A stretch of 14,449 bases of DNA from Symbiodinium natans (GCA_905221605.1 CAJNDS010000734.1:64001-78449), one strand, 5' to 3'. Shown: positions 1-9,880, numbered from the stretch's first letter. Notes: generated from the letters alone by a model not told the origin. Program-made: numbers and translations.

Positions 1-1492
1 ATCTTAGGCTGATGTCCTCGTATGGATTTCACGAGTTCAATGAGGGCCCGCCTGGTGTAGGTCGGGTTCAACATTAAAACCAAGTTCAAAAGGTTTAGAA
101 TCCCAAGACTGCCACAAGGGAAAGACCAGAAAGCACCTGCAGGTCGAGACTCGTTGAGGGACAAGGCTGCATCCCCTGTTGTTTGTTCGGCCCTCGGTGC
201 AAATTGAGTCATACGGAGCACGGCAGCATTGCCAGCAGATGTTCTGCGAGGTCCAAGCCAACGTCCCCCCCAACCCACAGTTTTCCAGTTCATCAACGGC
301 TTGTCCACATGTGTCTACAAGACAGTATCTGTTGTTCCTGCTTTTTTCTATTGTATTGTAGTACTGTTCATCTAAGGAACCGTCTGTGAGATTAAAGGAA
401 CAAGAATAAGGAACAAACGCATCAGGCCGAAGTGCGCCCACAACATCTCCAGTCACTGATGCCTACGACAATGACGGGCTCATACGGGCTCTTCATCGCT
501 TCCACATGCTTCCACATGCTTCCGATGCCTCTTGCGACCATTTTTCGACCTTTGAAGTTCAGAGACTTAAAGGACACCGCAAAACCCTGGGTCTGTGAGC
601 ACCGCTGGCAAGGCCGGGTGCGAATGGGGTGTCAGAAGCTGTGACAAATTGAGAATAGCTTGATATTGCTTCGCGTTACTTGGGCATCGTTGCGTGAGAC
701 TTCTGACAGGTGTTTCTGGTACGATCCGCTTTCGGCAGTTCTCGAATGGGCTGCAGCCTAAAGCAGATTGCCGATCATTTGCCTTTTGCTTTTTGGACTC
801 ACGCCGTGCGGGCATCGAGCCCGAGTTGTTTGGCAATGGATGCAATGGGCATTCACGGTGCGTGGAAGCATGCTGAATTCTTTCACGAGTCACATTCTGG
901 AACGCGCTCGAGGGCGTGGAAGAGGCTGTCAGTATGCATGCCCAAGTTTGGTGGCGGATCGGGGTGCTGAAGGCAAAACTTTTGGGAAGCGCTCCGGTTC
1001 GGCCCGGTGTCGTCGATTCGTAACACTTAGCCGTCGGGCCCTTGCCTAGGTCTTATGGGGTTTTGGGCATAGCAAATATGGTCTATGGTACTGGAAACCT
1101 GCAAGCAAGAAGGAGCGACAAATAGCCCATGACAACCGACATATACCAAAATAATAACATAATTTTACAGTGCACCAGTGCCCAACTACTCCCACCTAGG
1201 ACGATTAGTCGTTAGTTAGCTTCTCATGCTCCTCCACATTCTTCCGCCCTCAAGATTCCTGCAGTCTTGTTCGCTCAACGTCTTGTGCAAGGGGAACGCT
1301 GTCGTATGCTGTCGCTGTCAGCTAACTCCCTGCCACCCAGCATACCACAGTTCGCTTTCTGGACTGGGACCAGTCAATGCGGCACTAAGTTCTGCGGAAG
1401 TTCATTCCACTTGGGATGATGGAGACGGCCACATTGGCTTCAGTCTTGGACACGTCGACGGCTCAGCATGTGTTGCTGCTGCGTAAGACGCA

Positions 1493-1520
1493 GTGTGCTC
1501 CGATGCAATGTGCTCCGATG
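1493..1520. repeat. 15-bp tandem pair (gtgctccgatg core)
   Basis: The core gtgctccgatg occurs twice with a 15-bp period. It looks like slippage or a micro-duplication, and no function is implied. Confidence 0.6.
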
Positions 1521-1654
1521 ATGCTACCGTATGGCGGCAGTGCGCGGTACTTCTCCCCATAATCCTGCCATGTCAAAACCTCTAGACTCTTGACCAAGCG
1601 AGACCGAGGCAAGAACCCGAGTTCGACCCAAATTTGCGTGCGCCACATGCCGTA

Positions 1655-1741
1655 AAGAAAGCAAAACTTTTCCAAAACAAAGAATGCCTTTGCAGAAGCC
1701 CTTGAAGAAAGTAACAATCCCCAAAACAAACAATGCCTTTA
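1655..1741. repeat. Two-copy direct repeat, about 49-bp period
   Basis: The 20-mer ccaaaacaaagaatgccttt at 1672-1691 recurs at 1721-1740 with one mismatch. Upstream of each copy there is also similar gaaag-rich sequence. This is a small local tandem duplication with no visible function. Confidence 0.7.
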
Positions 1742-2225
1742 ACAAAATTTCTGGACTTCATATTTGCAACCAAAAGTGTGCGTGGTGCCTCATTCTGGTG
1801 CAGGTCTCTGTTACAGAGCTGTGCATGATGGCTGCAAAGGTTGGCTTCGCAGCTTTCAGCCGCGGGTACAACTGGCCTGCGGCTCGGAGCGAGGAGAAAC
1901 TTCGGGATTAGAGCGTGCCTATCTGGATTTCTGGTTTCGAATTCTAGTGGGTGTGTAAGGCAGCGTGGACTGGGCTTTTGTGTATGCTTAGCTTGCTTTC
2001 TTCGTCCTGTTTCGCTGAACACAGCCGCAGATGTTGAGGTACACGAAGCAAGGTTCCCATGCTGCTATATCACTTGCAGGCCGCTGAAGCAGAATTGGAT
2101 CAGATAAGCATGTTTGGATGTTGTACAGTTTGGGAGAAATACTCGTAGCCGTCGTAGCTTGTGGAAGCTTTGATTCAACTGACCCAGGCAAATCTACAGG
2201 CCTGCAGGGGCCTTTGTGAAGGGTC

Positions 2226-2252
2226 ACACATGTGCACGCGCCCGCGCGCGCA
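2226..2252. other. Alternating purine-pyrimidine patch (Z-DNA candidate)
   Basis: The stretch cacatgtgcacgcgcccgcg followed by cgcgca alternates purine and pyrimidine almost perfectly and is CG-rich in its second half. Such sequence can adopt Z-DNA under supercoiling. That is a known property of the sequence type; nothing here shows it is used. Confidence 0.4.
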
Positions 2253-2762
2253 ATGAGATTTTACAAAGTTTCCTGAACTGTAGCTACTAAGTTCCTCTAT
2301 CATATATACAATGCTGTCATATGCTGCCTGTGATTGTTTCGTTTTGTGCCGAGGCCAACAGGATGCCTTGCCGGCCTGTTTTGAAGCTGCCCAAATTGTT
2401 CCCCAAAGACTCGAGAAAATCATAATTGTGAAAAAACTCTTCGTTGAAATTTGAAGGTTACTGCAATTTGGCAGATGAGCCTGGGGCGTGCTTCTGAGCC
2501 CCATCGAAACTTTTGTATAGCGAAACGATTGCTTGCATCAAGGGGTTGTTATGGGTTGTTCATCCCTTTCACAGCTGAGGCAGTTCCAGATCCTCAAAAC
2601 TGGACTGGGAGGCAGAACATGGCACAACATGGCACAGCTTGTTTGTCTGGAAGTCGTCATCCGATATGGATGGCCGCCTGGTAGCTCGTGTGATGCAACA
2701 CGCTGCAAGGTGCGCGGGTCCGACCATCCTTGTGAGAAACCGGACCATCGTCATCCCAGCAA

Positions 2763-2817
2763 GTGAGTGAATATGAGTGAAGAGTGAACGCAGTGAATAG
2801 TGAGCGCACGTGAGCGC
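2763..2817. repeat. Degenerate GTGA-rich simple repeat
   Basis: The pentamers agtga, gtgag and gtgaa recur many times in about 55 bases, with irregular spacing. This is a degenerate microsatellite. I see no regulatory signature. Confidence 0.55.
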
Positions 2818-4000
2818 CGAGGTATGCCGAGGACAGTTTGTGCGCGATAGCCAGTACAGACAGATGTTACAAGTAGCCGCTAGCCCTGCGCACCTGCCTG
2901 CAAATGAATCCCTAGATATCGCCAGCATGACAGAATAATTCTGCTCGAAGAGGGGGGGTTGGAAGCTTCAACGGACAACTGCACTAAGACAGCGGCACAG
3001 AGGCTGGCCGAGGAACACAGCCGAGGGTTTCACAGGACACGCCCACGCCGAAGCCCTACACAACCACGCCATGCCACACCATCTGCCCACTCTCTACCTC
3101 CCTCCCTCCCCTGCCTCTCACATGGTTGTGGCATGTTGTGGCTACACCAGCGGCTCTCGTACCCGGAACACGTAGGGCAACGGTGCTTACTGTAGTGGAT
3201 GCCAGGTTAATGCTCAGCTTGCCAGTGGAGCGGTCAGATACTTGGCGACGATTCTGCTGGCCTGCCTGCGGCAGAAGTTGTGAGATGCCTTCAGGCTGTC
3301 ATTCTTCATGCTTTGCCGGCGGCCCGGTATGTGGGGCCATGCCATGCACATCATGCACGTTCGACAGGATTGATGCTGCGTTCGCCCGTTCTCATGCTCT
3401 CTATGCGGCCTCCTCCAGCACATTTCCTTCAGGTATCCTGCTGAAGCTGGCCTATGCGCCATTGGCGCCAGCTTGATTGACAAGGCCCTTAGTCCGGGAG
3501 AATCGACAGCGATGGCTGCGGCGCTGCGTTTTGCAAAGGTTGTGGTGGCCTAGAGGGCTCCCTGGACAATGAGATGGATTGTGATCCGCCTGGATAATGA
3601 ACCGCGCCTTTGCTCAGGGCCAAGCTCCAAGTCTCAGCCTTGTAGAGCCACAGATTGAGCTGGTGCGGACGGATGAGAGTTTGCATTTCCTCTTAAATGT
3701 CATTCATCAAGCATGAGATTCGCCATCCATTCCGCACCTCATTCCGACTGATGAGAAGAGCAGCGCTTGCTCCTCGAAAATGTTGTGCACGATGCATGCC
3801 CGGAGCAAGTCAGCAGGACGTTGCGAGCAAGACATAATGCAACGGACACATTTTAGGCCTGGCGGCACAGGCCGGCCCTTGGCATTCACCATCCTCATAC
3901 CCACAAGTTGTGCGGGGAAAGGAGGGGGGGGGCAACCCGAGACTGAGATTGCTTGAGGTGCCGCGGGGGAGGGCGGCGGGTTTCGGCTGCTTTTGTGCCC

Positions 4001-4054
4001 AAACCCTAACCCTAGACCCTAAACCCCTAAGCCCGAAACCCTACACCCTGAACC
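4001..4054 (-). repeat. Degenerate telomere-like repeat, C-strand orientation
   Basis: About seven tandem CCCTAAA-type units (aaaccctaac, cctagaccct, aaacccctaa and so on) are present, with one or two changes per unit. In this orientation the G-strand TTTAGGG lies on the minus strand. The units are degenerate and both flanks are non-telomeric, so this is an interstitial telomere-like patch and not a chromosome end. It has the opposite polarity to the large arrays at 9833-12595. Confidence 0.85.
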
Positions 4055-4074
4055 ACTCGCGCAAGAGCTCGCAT

Positions 4075-4190
4075 ACAACAGCATCACACAGTCTTTCTCT
4101 CTGGCTCTCACCCTTGCGCTCTCTTCTCTCTCCCTCTTCTCTCTCTGCTCGCTCTTCTCACTTTCTTCTCTCTCTCTTCTCTTTTCTGTC
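4075..4190 (+). repeat. Pyrimidine (TC) tract 1
   Basis: The plus strand is almost entirely C and T, rich in tctc and ttct, for over 100 bases. It follows the telomere-like patch directly. Long homopyrimidine tracts can slip and can form triplex DNA. A continuous open frame crosses it, but the Ser/Leu/Phe-rich translation only reflects composition. Confidence 0.8.
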
Positions 4191-4221
4191 ACGAAAGCTC
4201 CCCCCGGAGGGAGCTTTTCGT
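4191..4221. other. Short GC-rich hairpin
   Basis: The left arm acgaaagctccc (4191-4202) pairs with the right arm gggagcttttcgt (4209-4221) apart from one extra T, around a 6-base loop. It sits at the downstream border of the first pyrimidine tract. A bacterial reader might call it a terminator, but the context is eukaryotic and no U-tract follows, so I label it only as a structure. Confidence 0.6.
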
Positions 4222-4428
4222 TGGGGGGTCTGGGGGGTGGGACTGGTCAAAAAACGGTGGCTCCGGCTTGCTATCCCCCCTGGGAGGCGGGTCCCGAGGC
4301 TACTGCCCACGAGGCCCCAAAGTGGGGCATTTTTCAGGTGCTCGGAGCGGTCTAATTTTGGTGCCTTTCTGACGAGAAACGGGACCGGTGCGATGCCGCT
4401 GATGCTCGCCGGCTAGGGTGCCGGGCAC

Positions 4429-4466
4429 GGCGACCCTTGTTGGCCCCTGGCGACCCTTGTTGGCCC
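4429..4466. repeat. 20-bp tandem pair
   Basis: The 18-mer ggcgacccttgttggccc occurs at 4429-4446 and again exactly at 4449-4466, giving a period of 20. It abuts the 5' arm of the next hairpin, which begins at 4467. Confidence 0.9.
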
Positions 4467-4543
4467 GGGTCATGGGGACGAGCAGGGTGCCAGAGAGACA
4501 TGTCTGAAATGTCTCTCTGGTACCCTGCTGGTTCCCATGGCCC
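4467..4543 (+). other. 77-nt stem-loop with 35-bp arms
   Basis: The arms 4467-4501 and 4509-4543 are inverted copies of each other around the 7-base loop gtctgaa. By hand alignment, 31 of 35 positions are Watson-Crick. Of the four differences, three would be G-U pairs if transcribed from the plus strand and one is a G-G mismatch. The innermost 12 pairs (ccagagagacat with atgtctctctgg) are perfect. The arms are the right size for a small-RNA precursor or a foldback element. I see no conserved family such as tRNA, snRNA or SRP RNA. The structure is clear; any function is inference. Confidence 0.8.
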
Positions 4544-4639
4544 AGGCTCTGCCGCTGCTGGCCCTGGGCCCGCCAGCGGACGCCTGCCCGGGACGAAAAA
4601 AAACACTCGCATCACGAAGCTTTCGTTTCTGCCTGTGGC

Positions 4640-4935
4640 TATCAAGTCTCTTCTTTCTCGGCTCTCTCTTCTCTTCCCTTTCTTCTCTCTTCTCTGTCTC
4701 TCTTCCTCTTTCTCCGGCTCTTCTTTTTTTGTTGCTCCTTCTCTTGTTATTGTTTTTTCTTTCTCTTCACCTGTATCTTTTTGTTTCTCTCTTTCGCTTT
4801 CTCTTTCTCATTCTCGCTCCTCTACCTGTCGCTCGCTCCTGTTTCTTTTGTTTTCGCATCTCTCTCACTCTCTCTTCCTCTTCTTTTTCCTCTTCCTCTG
4901 TCTTCTTCTCGTTCTCTTTCCCTCTCTCTTGCGCC
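4640..4935 (+). repeat. Pyrimidine (TC) tract 2
   Basis: Nearly 300 bases are dominated by T and C on the plus strand (ttctctc, tctttc, cctctt motifs) with scattered G. Open frames cross it in two plus-strand frames and give Ser/Leu/Phe-rich low-complexity translations, which I do not regard as genes. It is followed within 20 bases by a purine tract of opposite strand bias. Confidence 0.85.
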
Positions 4936-4941
4936 TGCGCC

Positions 4942-5161
4942 AGCATCATGAGCATCAGTGGGGCGGGGGTGGGGAGGGGCGGGGTGGAAGGAAGGGGGGG
5001 GAAGGAAGGGGGGGGGAGGAAGGGGGGGAAGGAAGGGGGGGAAGGGGGGAAGGGAAGGGGGGGGGGGGGGAAGGGGAAGGGGGGGGGGGGAAGGGGAAGG
5101 GGGGGGGGGGAAGGGGGGGGGGAGGGGGGGCGGGCGGGGGGCCGCTGATGCTCATGATGCT
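4942..5161. repeat. 17-bp perfect inverted repeat bracketing the G-rich tract
   Basis: The 17-mer agcatcatgagcatcag at 4942-4958 is the exact reverse complement of 5145-5161. Two further G/C bases pair just inside after one mismatch. The arms enclose the purine tract precisely. A related direct 13-mer, gccgctgatgctc, occurs at 4395-4407 and 5141-5153. The arrangement could be the ends of a small insertion or a hairpin-forming border. I see no clear target-site duplication. Confidence 0.75.
4962..5140 (+). repeat. G-rich purine tract (quadruplex-prone)
   Basis: About 180 bases consist almost only of G and A, with G runs of 5 to 12 separated by aa or gaa. Many sets of four G-runs with short loops are present, so G-quadruplex formation on this strand is expected from sequence rules. 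The opposite strand encodes a proline-rich open frame that is a composition artefact. Run lengths are likely to be unstable in the organism and in sequencing. Confidence 0.85.
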
Positions 5162-5320
5162 CCCTTTGGCCGTGCCAAATAAATAAATAGACCCACGTTC
5201 AGGGTTTTCGAAGTAAACGCATGTTTGTGATGCTTTTAACTTAAGCTTCCCGGACCCGCCTCCCCCCCCCGACCCCGCCCCCTCCCCCTGCCAAAATAGA
5301 AGCTGCCTAGCACAACTCCC

Positions 5321-5468
5321 TAAACACGCTCATTTTGCACGCCTCCTGAACAGCTTCATGCCCGCGAAACATCGAAGAGTAATCAATACCCTCAATGCCC
5401 TTGAGGGTCTTACTTTGCGATGCTTTGCGGGCATGAAGCTGTTCAAGCGCGTAGAATGTGCGTGTTTA
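5321..5468. other. 148-bp foldback (long hairpin)
   Basis: Three nested inverted blocks make one hairpin. The outer arms taaacacgc (5321-5329) and its complement ending at 5468 pair, with further imperfect pairing inside. The 28-base arms 5347-5374 and 5418-5445 pair at 26 positions, plus one G-U and one A-C. The central accctcaa (5388-5395) pairs with ttgagggt (5401-5408) around the loop tgccc. A C-rich run lies just left (5261-5291) and a G-rich run just right (5471-5501), so pairing could extend outward. It could be a foldback transposable element remnant or a small-RNA precursor. No coding potential is seen. Confidence 0.85.
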
Positions 5469-5470
5469 AG

Positions 5471-5501
5471 CGGGGGTTTTTTGGGGGGGGGGGGGGGGGC
5501 C
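5471..5501 (+). repeat. G homopolymer-rich run
   Basis: This run is cgggggttttttggg followed by an uninterrupted G homopolymer reaching about 5500. It borders the foldback on its right, as a C-rich run borders it on the left. Homopolymers of this length are prone to length error. Confidence 0.7.
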
Positions 5502-8334
5502 TGAAAGACACTCGCTATTTACAAGGTTTTGTGCCCTGGGTGTGAGGGGTTGTGTTTATGCGGCGGGCCCAGGGGCCCGGGGGGAAAGGTTGGGGAGGGG
5601 CAGGAATGAGAATGGGTTTTCACTAACAGCGCCCTCTTGAAATTGGCGGACAGCAAGAATATTGCAGAACATGAGACACTGTTGACACCTTCGTGTTGGC
5701 GCGAAGCTGATTCGGAATGCTGTCCTTTTGTGGCAAATCTACGTCAAGGGACGAGAGACTAGCAGTCTAGCAGATATAGATGCTATAGTCGTGATAGTGG
5801 CCGGGATGCTGTTGGCAAGCCTTTGTGGAATGTAAATGTAAATACTTCGACAATCTAGCACCATGGCGCCCTAGAGTTCAAGACTGGCGCGGCTTATCCA
5901 AAATGCGCGATGCCGAGGCTTGGTTTCACACGCGAGTCGAGTGTGGCCGCTTGTTTGTGCTATTCGTGCTATTGGTACCATGTCTGGGCGGACTTCTCCC
6001 AACTCTCAACCCAGCACCGGGCTGAATAAGAGAGCTATAGAAACCCTTATAGTAAGTTGTGTTCTTCGTGCTCTTGGTTTGCTGTGCTCGGTCTGCACAG
6101 GATGGACGAAGCAATCTCCATCTCAGCGAGGTACGATGCCGTCCTCTCCAGTGTGCCTGCCCGTAGATCTCGCGACATATTGCAGCCTGCCAAAGCCAGA
6201 GCGGGTGTGCGGCGGCTTTGTTTCTAGGAGCCTCTTGGTTGTCTTTGGGTTCTTTACTTGTGAACATGACAAGCATTTGTTGAGACTGAAAAAGTTGCGG
6301 GGCCCCAGAGCTACTGGGTGGTTCGGGCCAACCGATGCTTCTGTATCTTCCAGTCTACTGTGACGGACAGGTACCCTTTGTCTGCCTCGAATTGGAACCT
6401 TTTCCGATTCCTGCCACTTACTACCACATCATCATACCCAATCATCATACCCCGACATGAATGGCCACGGGGTTTTGCAGATTGCACGGGTAGCACAAGT
6501 TATCAGTTCAGTTTGAAGGATTGAAGGGTAGGACCGGACTAGTCGTTCATGCGACGGGGAGGTTGACGATAGCTTGGGCAAAGCGCTTGGCCACAGCGGC
6601 GAGCTGGAGAAGCGGGCTCGCTCCTGACGTGGGAGCACAACGCGTATAGTTAAAAGGACACTGGACCTGATTCCATCCTGCCAGGCGCAGCACCTTCAGG
6701 CTCTGTGTTTTCTGTTGTTTTCTTTCGATCACGCATTGCTGTGCTGGAATCTGGGGACTCTGGTGTGAGGCTGAATCATGTGCCAGCGCAGGTGCACTTT
6801 CAAAAAGCCATGAAAGGCATTGGGGACATCAACAGGCCTATTTCATTCTATGGTTTCCAAAGATATCAAGACACTGTTTCTCCCTTACCTGTTTTGTCAT
6901 GTTTTGTTGCGATTGTAATGTAGCAGGTTGTGTGACGAGGCGGCTGCGTATGATGACGATACTTCGTCGAGTATCTCCTAAGTTCAATGTTGTGCTGAGT
7001 GGTTACGGCTTGATGAGGCTGATGCCTCCGTCGCCCGCAACCAGCGCAAGCCCCAGCGACGAATAGCGGTGATTTATGTTTCATCTGATCCATGCACATC
7101 TGTTCAGAGCATGTGCTGTGGATATTTGCCTGTGGCGCCCCAGGGCCTTGCTAAATCGCTCTGCGCATCGAATCCACGACTTGAGCGAGCGGCTGCAACT
7201 ACTCTTGCAGGCGCGAGTTGCTCTGCCATCTGCTCTGCCATCTTTTGGGGACTTGTCTCTTAAGAAAGACGTCACCGTTGTAAGCGTTCTCAAACGCTGC
7301 TCGGCCCTCTTTCTTGGTATGCTGCTATGTTCGATTGTTAAGCAAGTCGGTCACCCAATCTGGTTTTGGGTCCAGGTGGCTTGAAGCGATTTCTGTGATT
7401 ACTACACATACTATGCTTGTCCTGGGCAGGCCAGCGCAGATGGGCGAGAGCCAGTTGCCACAACGGAGTCTGGCTGGAATCTGAGAAGTTGGGAGCAGGC
7501 TTGCTCTGGTATCGTGCGCGGCAACTATGACCACGACTGTGACTCGATTGAACCTGAACAGAGGTTCTTCACTATCACAAAGAAGCGGAGCTGAAGCACG
7601 CCCACGCCCTGGCCTAATGGGCACCGTGATGCATTGTGAACAATGGACTTGACCCTGTCCAGTTAATACAAAGATCATCGCGCATCCCTGGAAAGTCGAT
7701 CACCGAATTTCTCACAGCGACGCCGCACTTCTTTCCTTCGAATGGTGAGCGGTAATATGTGATTGGCTCATTCCACGGCAGCAAGATGCTACTGCACCCC
7801 AGCATGTAACGATGCATTCAATGTTCATGCAAAGCCGATTCCAAGTCACAAAGTGTTTGGTCGTATATACCTTGTTTGTCGCGTAAAGGCCTGAAGACGA
7901 GCAAGAGCAAGCCAAGCGCTGGGGTGAGAAGGCAGCTCATGCTAGAGACCTGCAGCACTTCTGTTTGGAATGCATGTTCGACGTACCTCTCTCTCTCTAC
8001 TCTCGTGTGAGGCCTTCCTTCAGCAGGCCTGCAAACTGCTGTGCTTGTGAAGTTGATTGATACCCACCGTTCTGCCCACTTCTGCACAGGGGCAGCGCGG
8101 GATGATTCAAATCCGCCGGAAGCAGAGCAAATTGCACAATAGTTTGATACTTCGGGCAGGAATGTTGCACCCTCGTTAGTAGGGGCCCCTCTATAAAGTC
8201 AAGCTCGCCGGACTATTCAGGACACCGTGGGCTGTTGCGGGGGTACGGACCAAACTCCCATGCAAAGTCAAGTTGTTCCGGCGGCCTGACATTCGTTTTT
8301 AAGGCCCTGTTTTTCAGCCAACTGTAAAACCGTT
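5502..8334. other. Gene-poor stretch, no recognisable gene
   Basis: Both strands carry only overlapping open frames of 60 to 147 codons with no domain-like features. The largest, 5920-6363 plus and 5926-6276 minus, overlap each other. A short TC microsatellite lies near 7987-7999. A tataaag string occurs near 8191 without other promoter context. I found no tRNA-like A/B boxes, no rRNA and no clear mobile-element ends. Confidence 0.5.
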
Positions 8335-8870
8335 CCTGGCCTCTTGGCGTAAGCCTTAACGGTCTTAACGGCCGGGCCCTTGAATCTTCAAGGCAGGGCT
8401 TCTTTCCGAAACCAAGATTCCATTTGAAAAAACCATAATATTCCGCAAAGGGGTGGTCCAGGAACCACCTGGACCTCCTTTTTTAAAATGCGCACTGCTT
8501 TGGGACCCTCCCTCGTGTATGTCCTGGCTCCGTGCCCGGAGCTCTGGATTAGATGCCCTGGCCTCTTGGCTTAAAGGCCGGGCCTTTGAATCTTAAAGGC
8601 AGGCCTATCCAAGACCCCCAAAACCGAAATCCCGCCCGAGCCGAAACCAAGTGTTCCAGAAACCACACGAAAAATTGTCTCCATCAATCCGGCAAAGCAG
8701 TGCAGGGTGGTCCAGGAACCACCGGACCTCCCATAATGGGCACTGTTCGTGTATGTCCGGGCCAGGAGCTCTGGAATTCCTGGCCTCTTGAGTCAAATAA
8801 AGGCCAAGCAAGCTCTTGAAATCTTCAGCGACGGAGCCTTGGATTTGATTTCAAAGACCTGGCCTCTTTG
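8335..8870 (+). repeat. Tandem repeat of 222-bp period, two full copies and a partial
   Basis: The phrase cctggcctctt starts copies at 8335, 8557 and 8779, exactly 222 bases apart, and recurs at 8858. Matching blocks in order in the first two copies are: ggcctcttgg and a ggccgggcc motif; ttgaatctt followed by aaggcagg; gaaaccaag; ggtggtccaggaaccacc; cgtgtatgtcc; and ggagctctgga. Insertions and deletions shift the inner blocks, so the copies are old. The third copy is truncated after about 79 bases. An 88-codon open frame over the second copy is not supported, because the first copy does not preserve it. Confidence 0.85.
8455..8475. other. 8-bp perfect hairpin within the 222-bp repeat
   Basis: ggtccagg (8455-8462) and cctggacc (8468-8475) pair perfectly around aacca. 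The second repeat copy keeps the flanking ggtcc and ggacc but has lost part of the stem, so the structure is not strictly conserved. Confidence 0.6.
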
Positions 8871-9714
8871 GCCTAACCAACGGGGGAGAGACGGGGGGCG
8901 ATTCCTAAGCCTCGTCGTAGCCTCTCTTCTATCCAATCCCTATTTAGTTTATGTAAACTCATCCCTATTGCAGTCATATAAAATCCCGTGGACGGATAAA
9001 GAGTGACAAAATCAGTTTCGGCCGTTGAGGGGGAGGAGGGCACACGAAATAGGGTGCAACATTACTTCCTTTAGGGGCACTGGACCAGCAGGATTTGGCA
9101 TCAGTGCGCCTTTAAAAGCGTTTACAACAAGACTGTGCCACCGCGTTCTGTGTGTTTCGGCTAGAGTCTGCCGCATGTCTGGTCTTGGTCTTGTCCTTCA
9201 CTGGCCGTACCAAGGTTTTCGAGCAAGGCATGACCGAGCAGACTGAGCTTATGTCCGATTAATTGCAGCTGCATGCAGTTGCTGGCCAGAAGCTGTGAAC
9301 GGTCGCCGCGAAAGGAGGTGGTCAAGAACTGACACAGCGTGTGTAGAAGGGCTTTGGTATGCTCTGGTCGTTCCTGGTCCTGGAACGAGTCTCACATTCC
9401 GAGCATTACTTGCGACGTGCTCGAAGAAACACTCCGGCCAAAGGGGGTCAACTGCTGATTCGTTATTGTCCGGTTTTGGCCTGGGGTTTAGGGCCTGGGG
9501 AGGCTAACGCAGAGATGCAATGGTAAGAACATGAAGCTAACAAAAATTAGGTGTTTTTGTTGTGTCCGTTCGTTTAGGCCTTTGAAGCTGAGATGATTGG
9601 AGAGAACTTGTGTTTTTGTTTTCTCAATGTTATGGGATTCTCTGGGTGGGTGGGCGTTATATCAGAGCCGTAAAAAAACACTTTACGACAAAACTGCTCG
9701 ATCCGGAGCTGCTG
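8871..9714. other. No recognisable gene
   Basis: The stretch has mixed composition and short open frames of 60 to 85 codons, none with recognisable motifs. A single TTTAGGG-like phrase (ggggtttagggcctgggg) occurs near 9484-9501, hinting at the repeat domain that starts about 200 bases further on. Nothing else is supported. Confidence 0.45.
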
Positions 9715-9880
9715 GACCCTAAACCCTAAGCCCTGAACCCCCCCCCCCCCCCAAACCAATAACAACCAATAGAAACTCGAAAACCAATACAAACCTATAG
9801 ACAACCAATAGAAAACCAATAGAAACCAACAAGGGTTTAGGGTTTAGGGCTTAGGGTTTAGGGTTTAGGGTTTAGGGTTT
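9715..9880. repeat. Head-to-head telomere-like patches around a CCAATA minisatellite
   Basis: C-strand units (ccctaaaccctaagccct) and a poly-C run occupy 9717-9752. Next comes a degenerate repeat with aaccaatagaa-like units at 9753-9830. G-strand TTTAGGG units then run from 9833 to 9880. The two telomere-like patches therefore have opposite polarity and converge on the minisatellite. The G-strand side directly abuts repeat A copy 1. Confidence 0.85.

Larger units (their letters stand above)
1..3900. other. Gene-poor stretch, no recognisable gene
   Basis: I read both strands here and found no open frame that resembles a known protein. The longest are 139 codons on the minus strand near 37-456 and 146 codons on the minus strand near 1582-2022. 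Both lack domain-like composition and overlap equally unconvincing frames on the other strand, as chance frames do. The DNA is of mixed composition. Local features are a short tandem run of cttccacatg near 499-523, a 15-bp tandem pair near 1493-1520, a 20-bp direct repeat at 1672-1740, an alternating purine/pyrimidine patch at 2226-2252 and a GTGA-rich patch at 2763-2817. Small exons of an intron-rich gene could hide here and would not be visible to me. Confidence 0.5.

Noticed and set aside
4191-4221. Bacterial rho-independent terminator
   Set aside because: There is a hairpin but no U-tract and no upstream bacterial gene, and the context is eukaryotic.
4955-5155. Proline-rich minus-strand open frame
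   Set aside because: It is the complement of the G tract; composition alone keeps it open.
4437-5186. 249-codon plus-strand open frame, and a second frame of 203 codons
   Set aside because: Both are Ser/Leu/Phe runs followed by Gly/Arg/Lys runs. They mirror the TC and G/A tracts and contain no domain-like sequence.
8188-8200. TATA box (tataaag)
   Set aside because: It is an isolated string with no gene downstream. TATA use is also doubtful in dinoflagellates.
8553-8819. 88-codon open frame in the 222-bp repeat
   Set aside because: The corresponding frame is not kept in the first repeat copy, so chance is the simpler reading.
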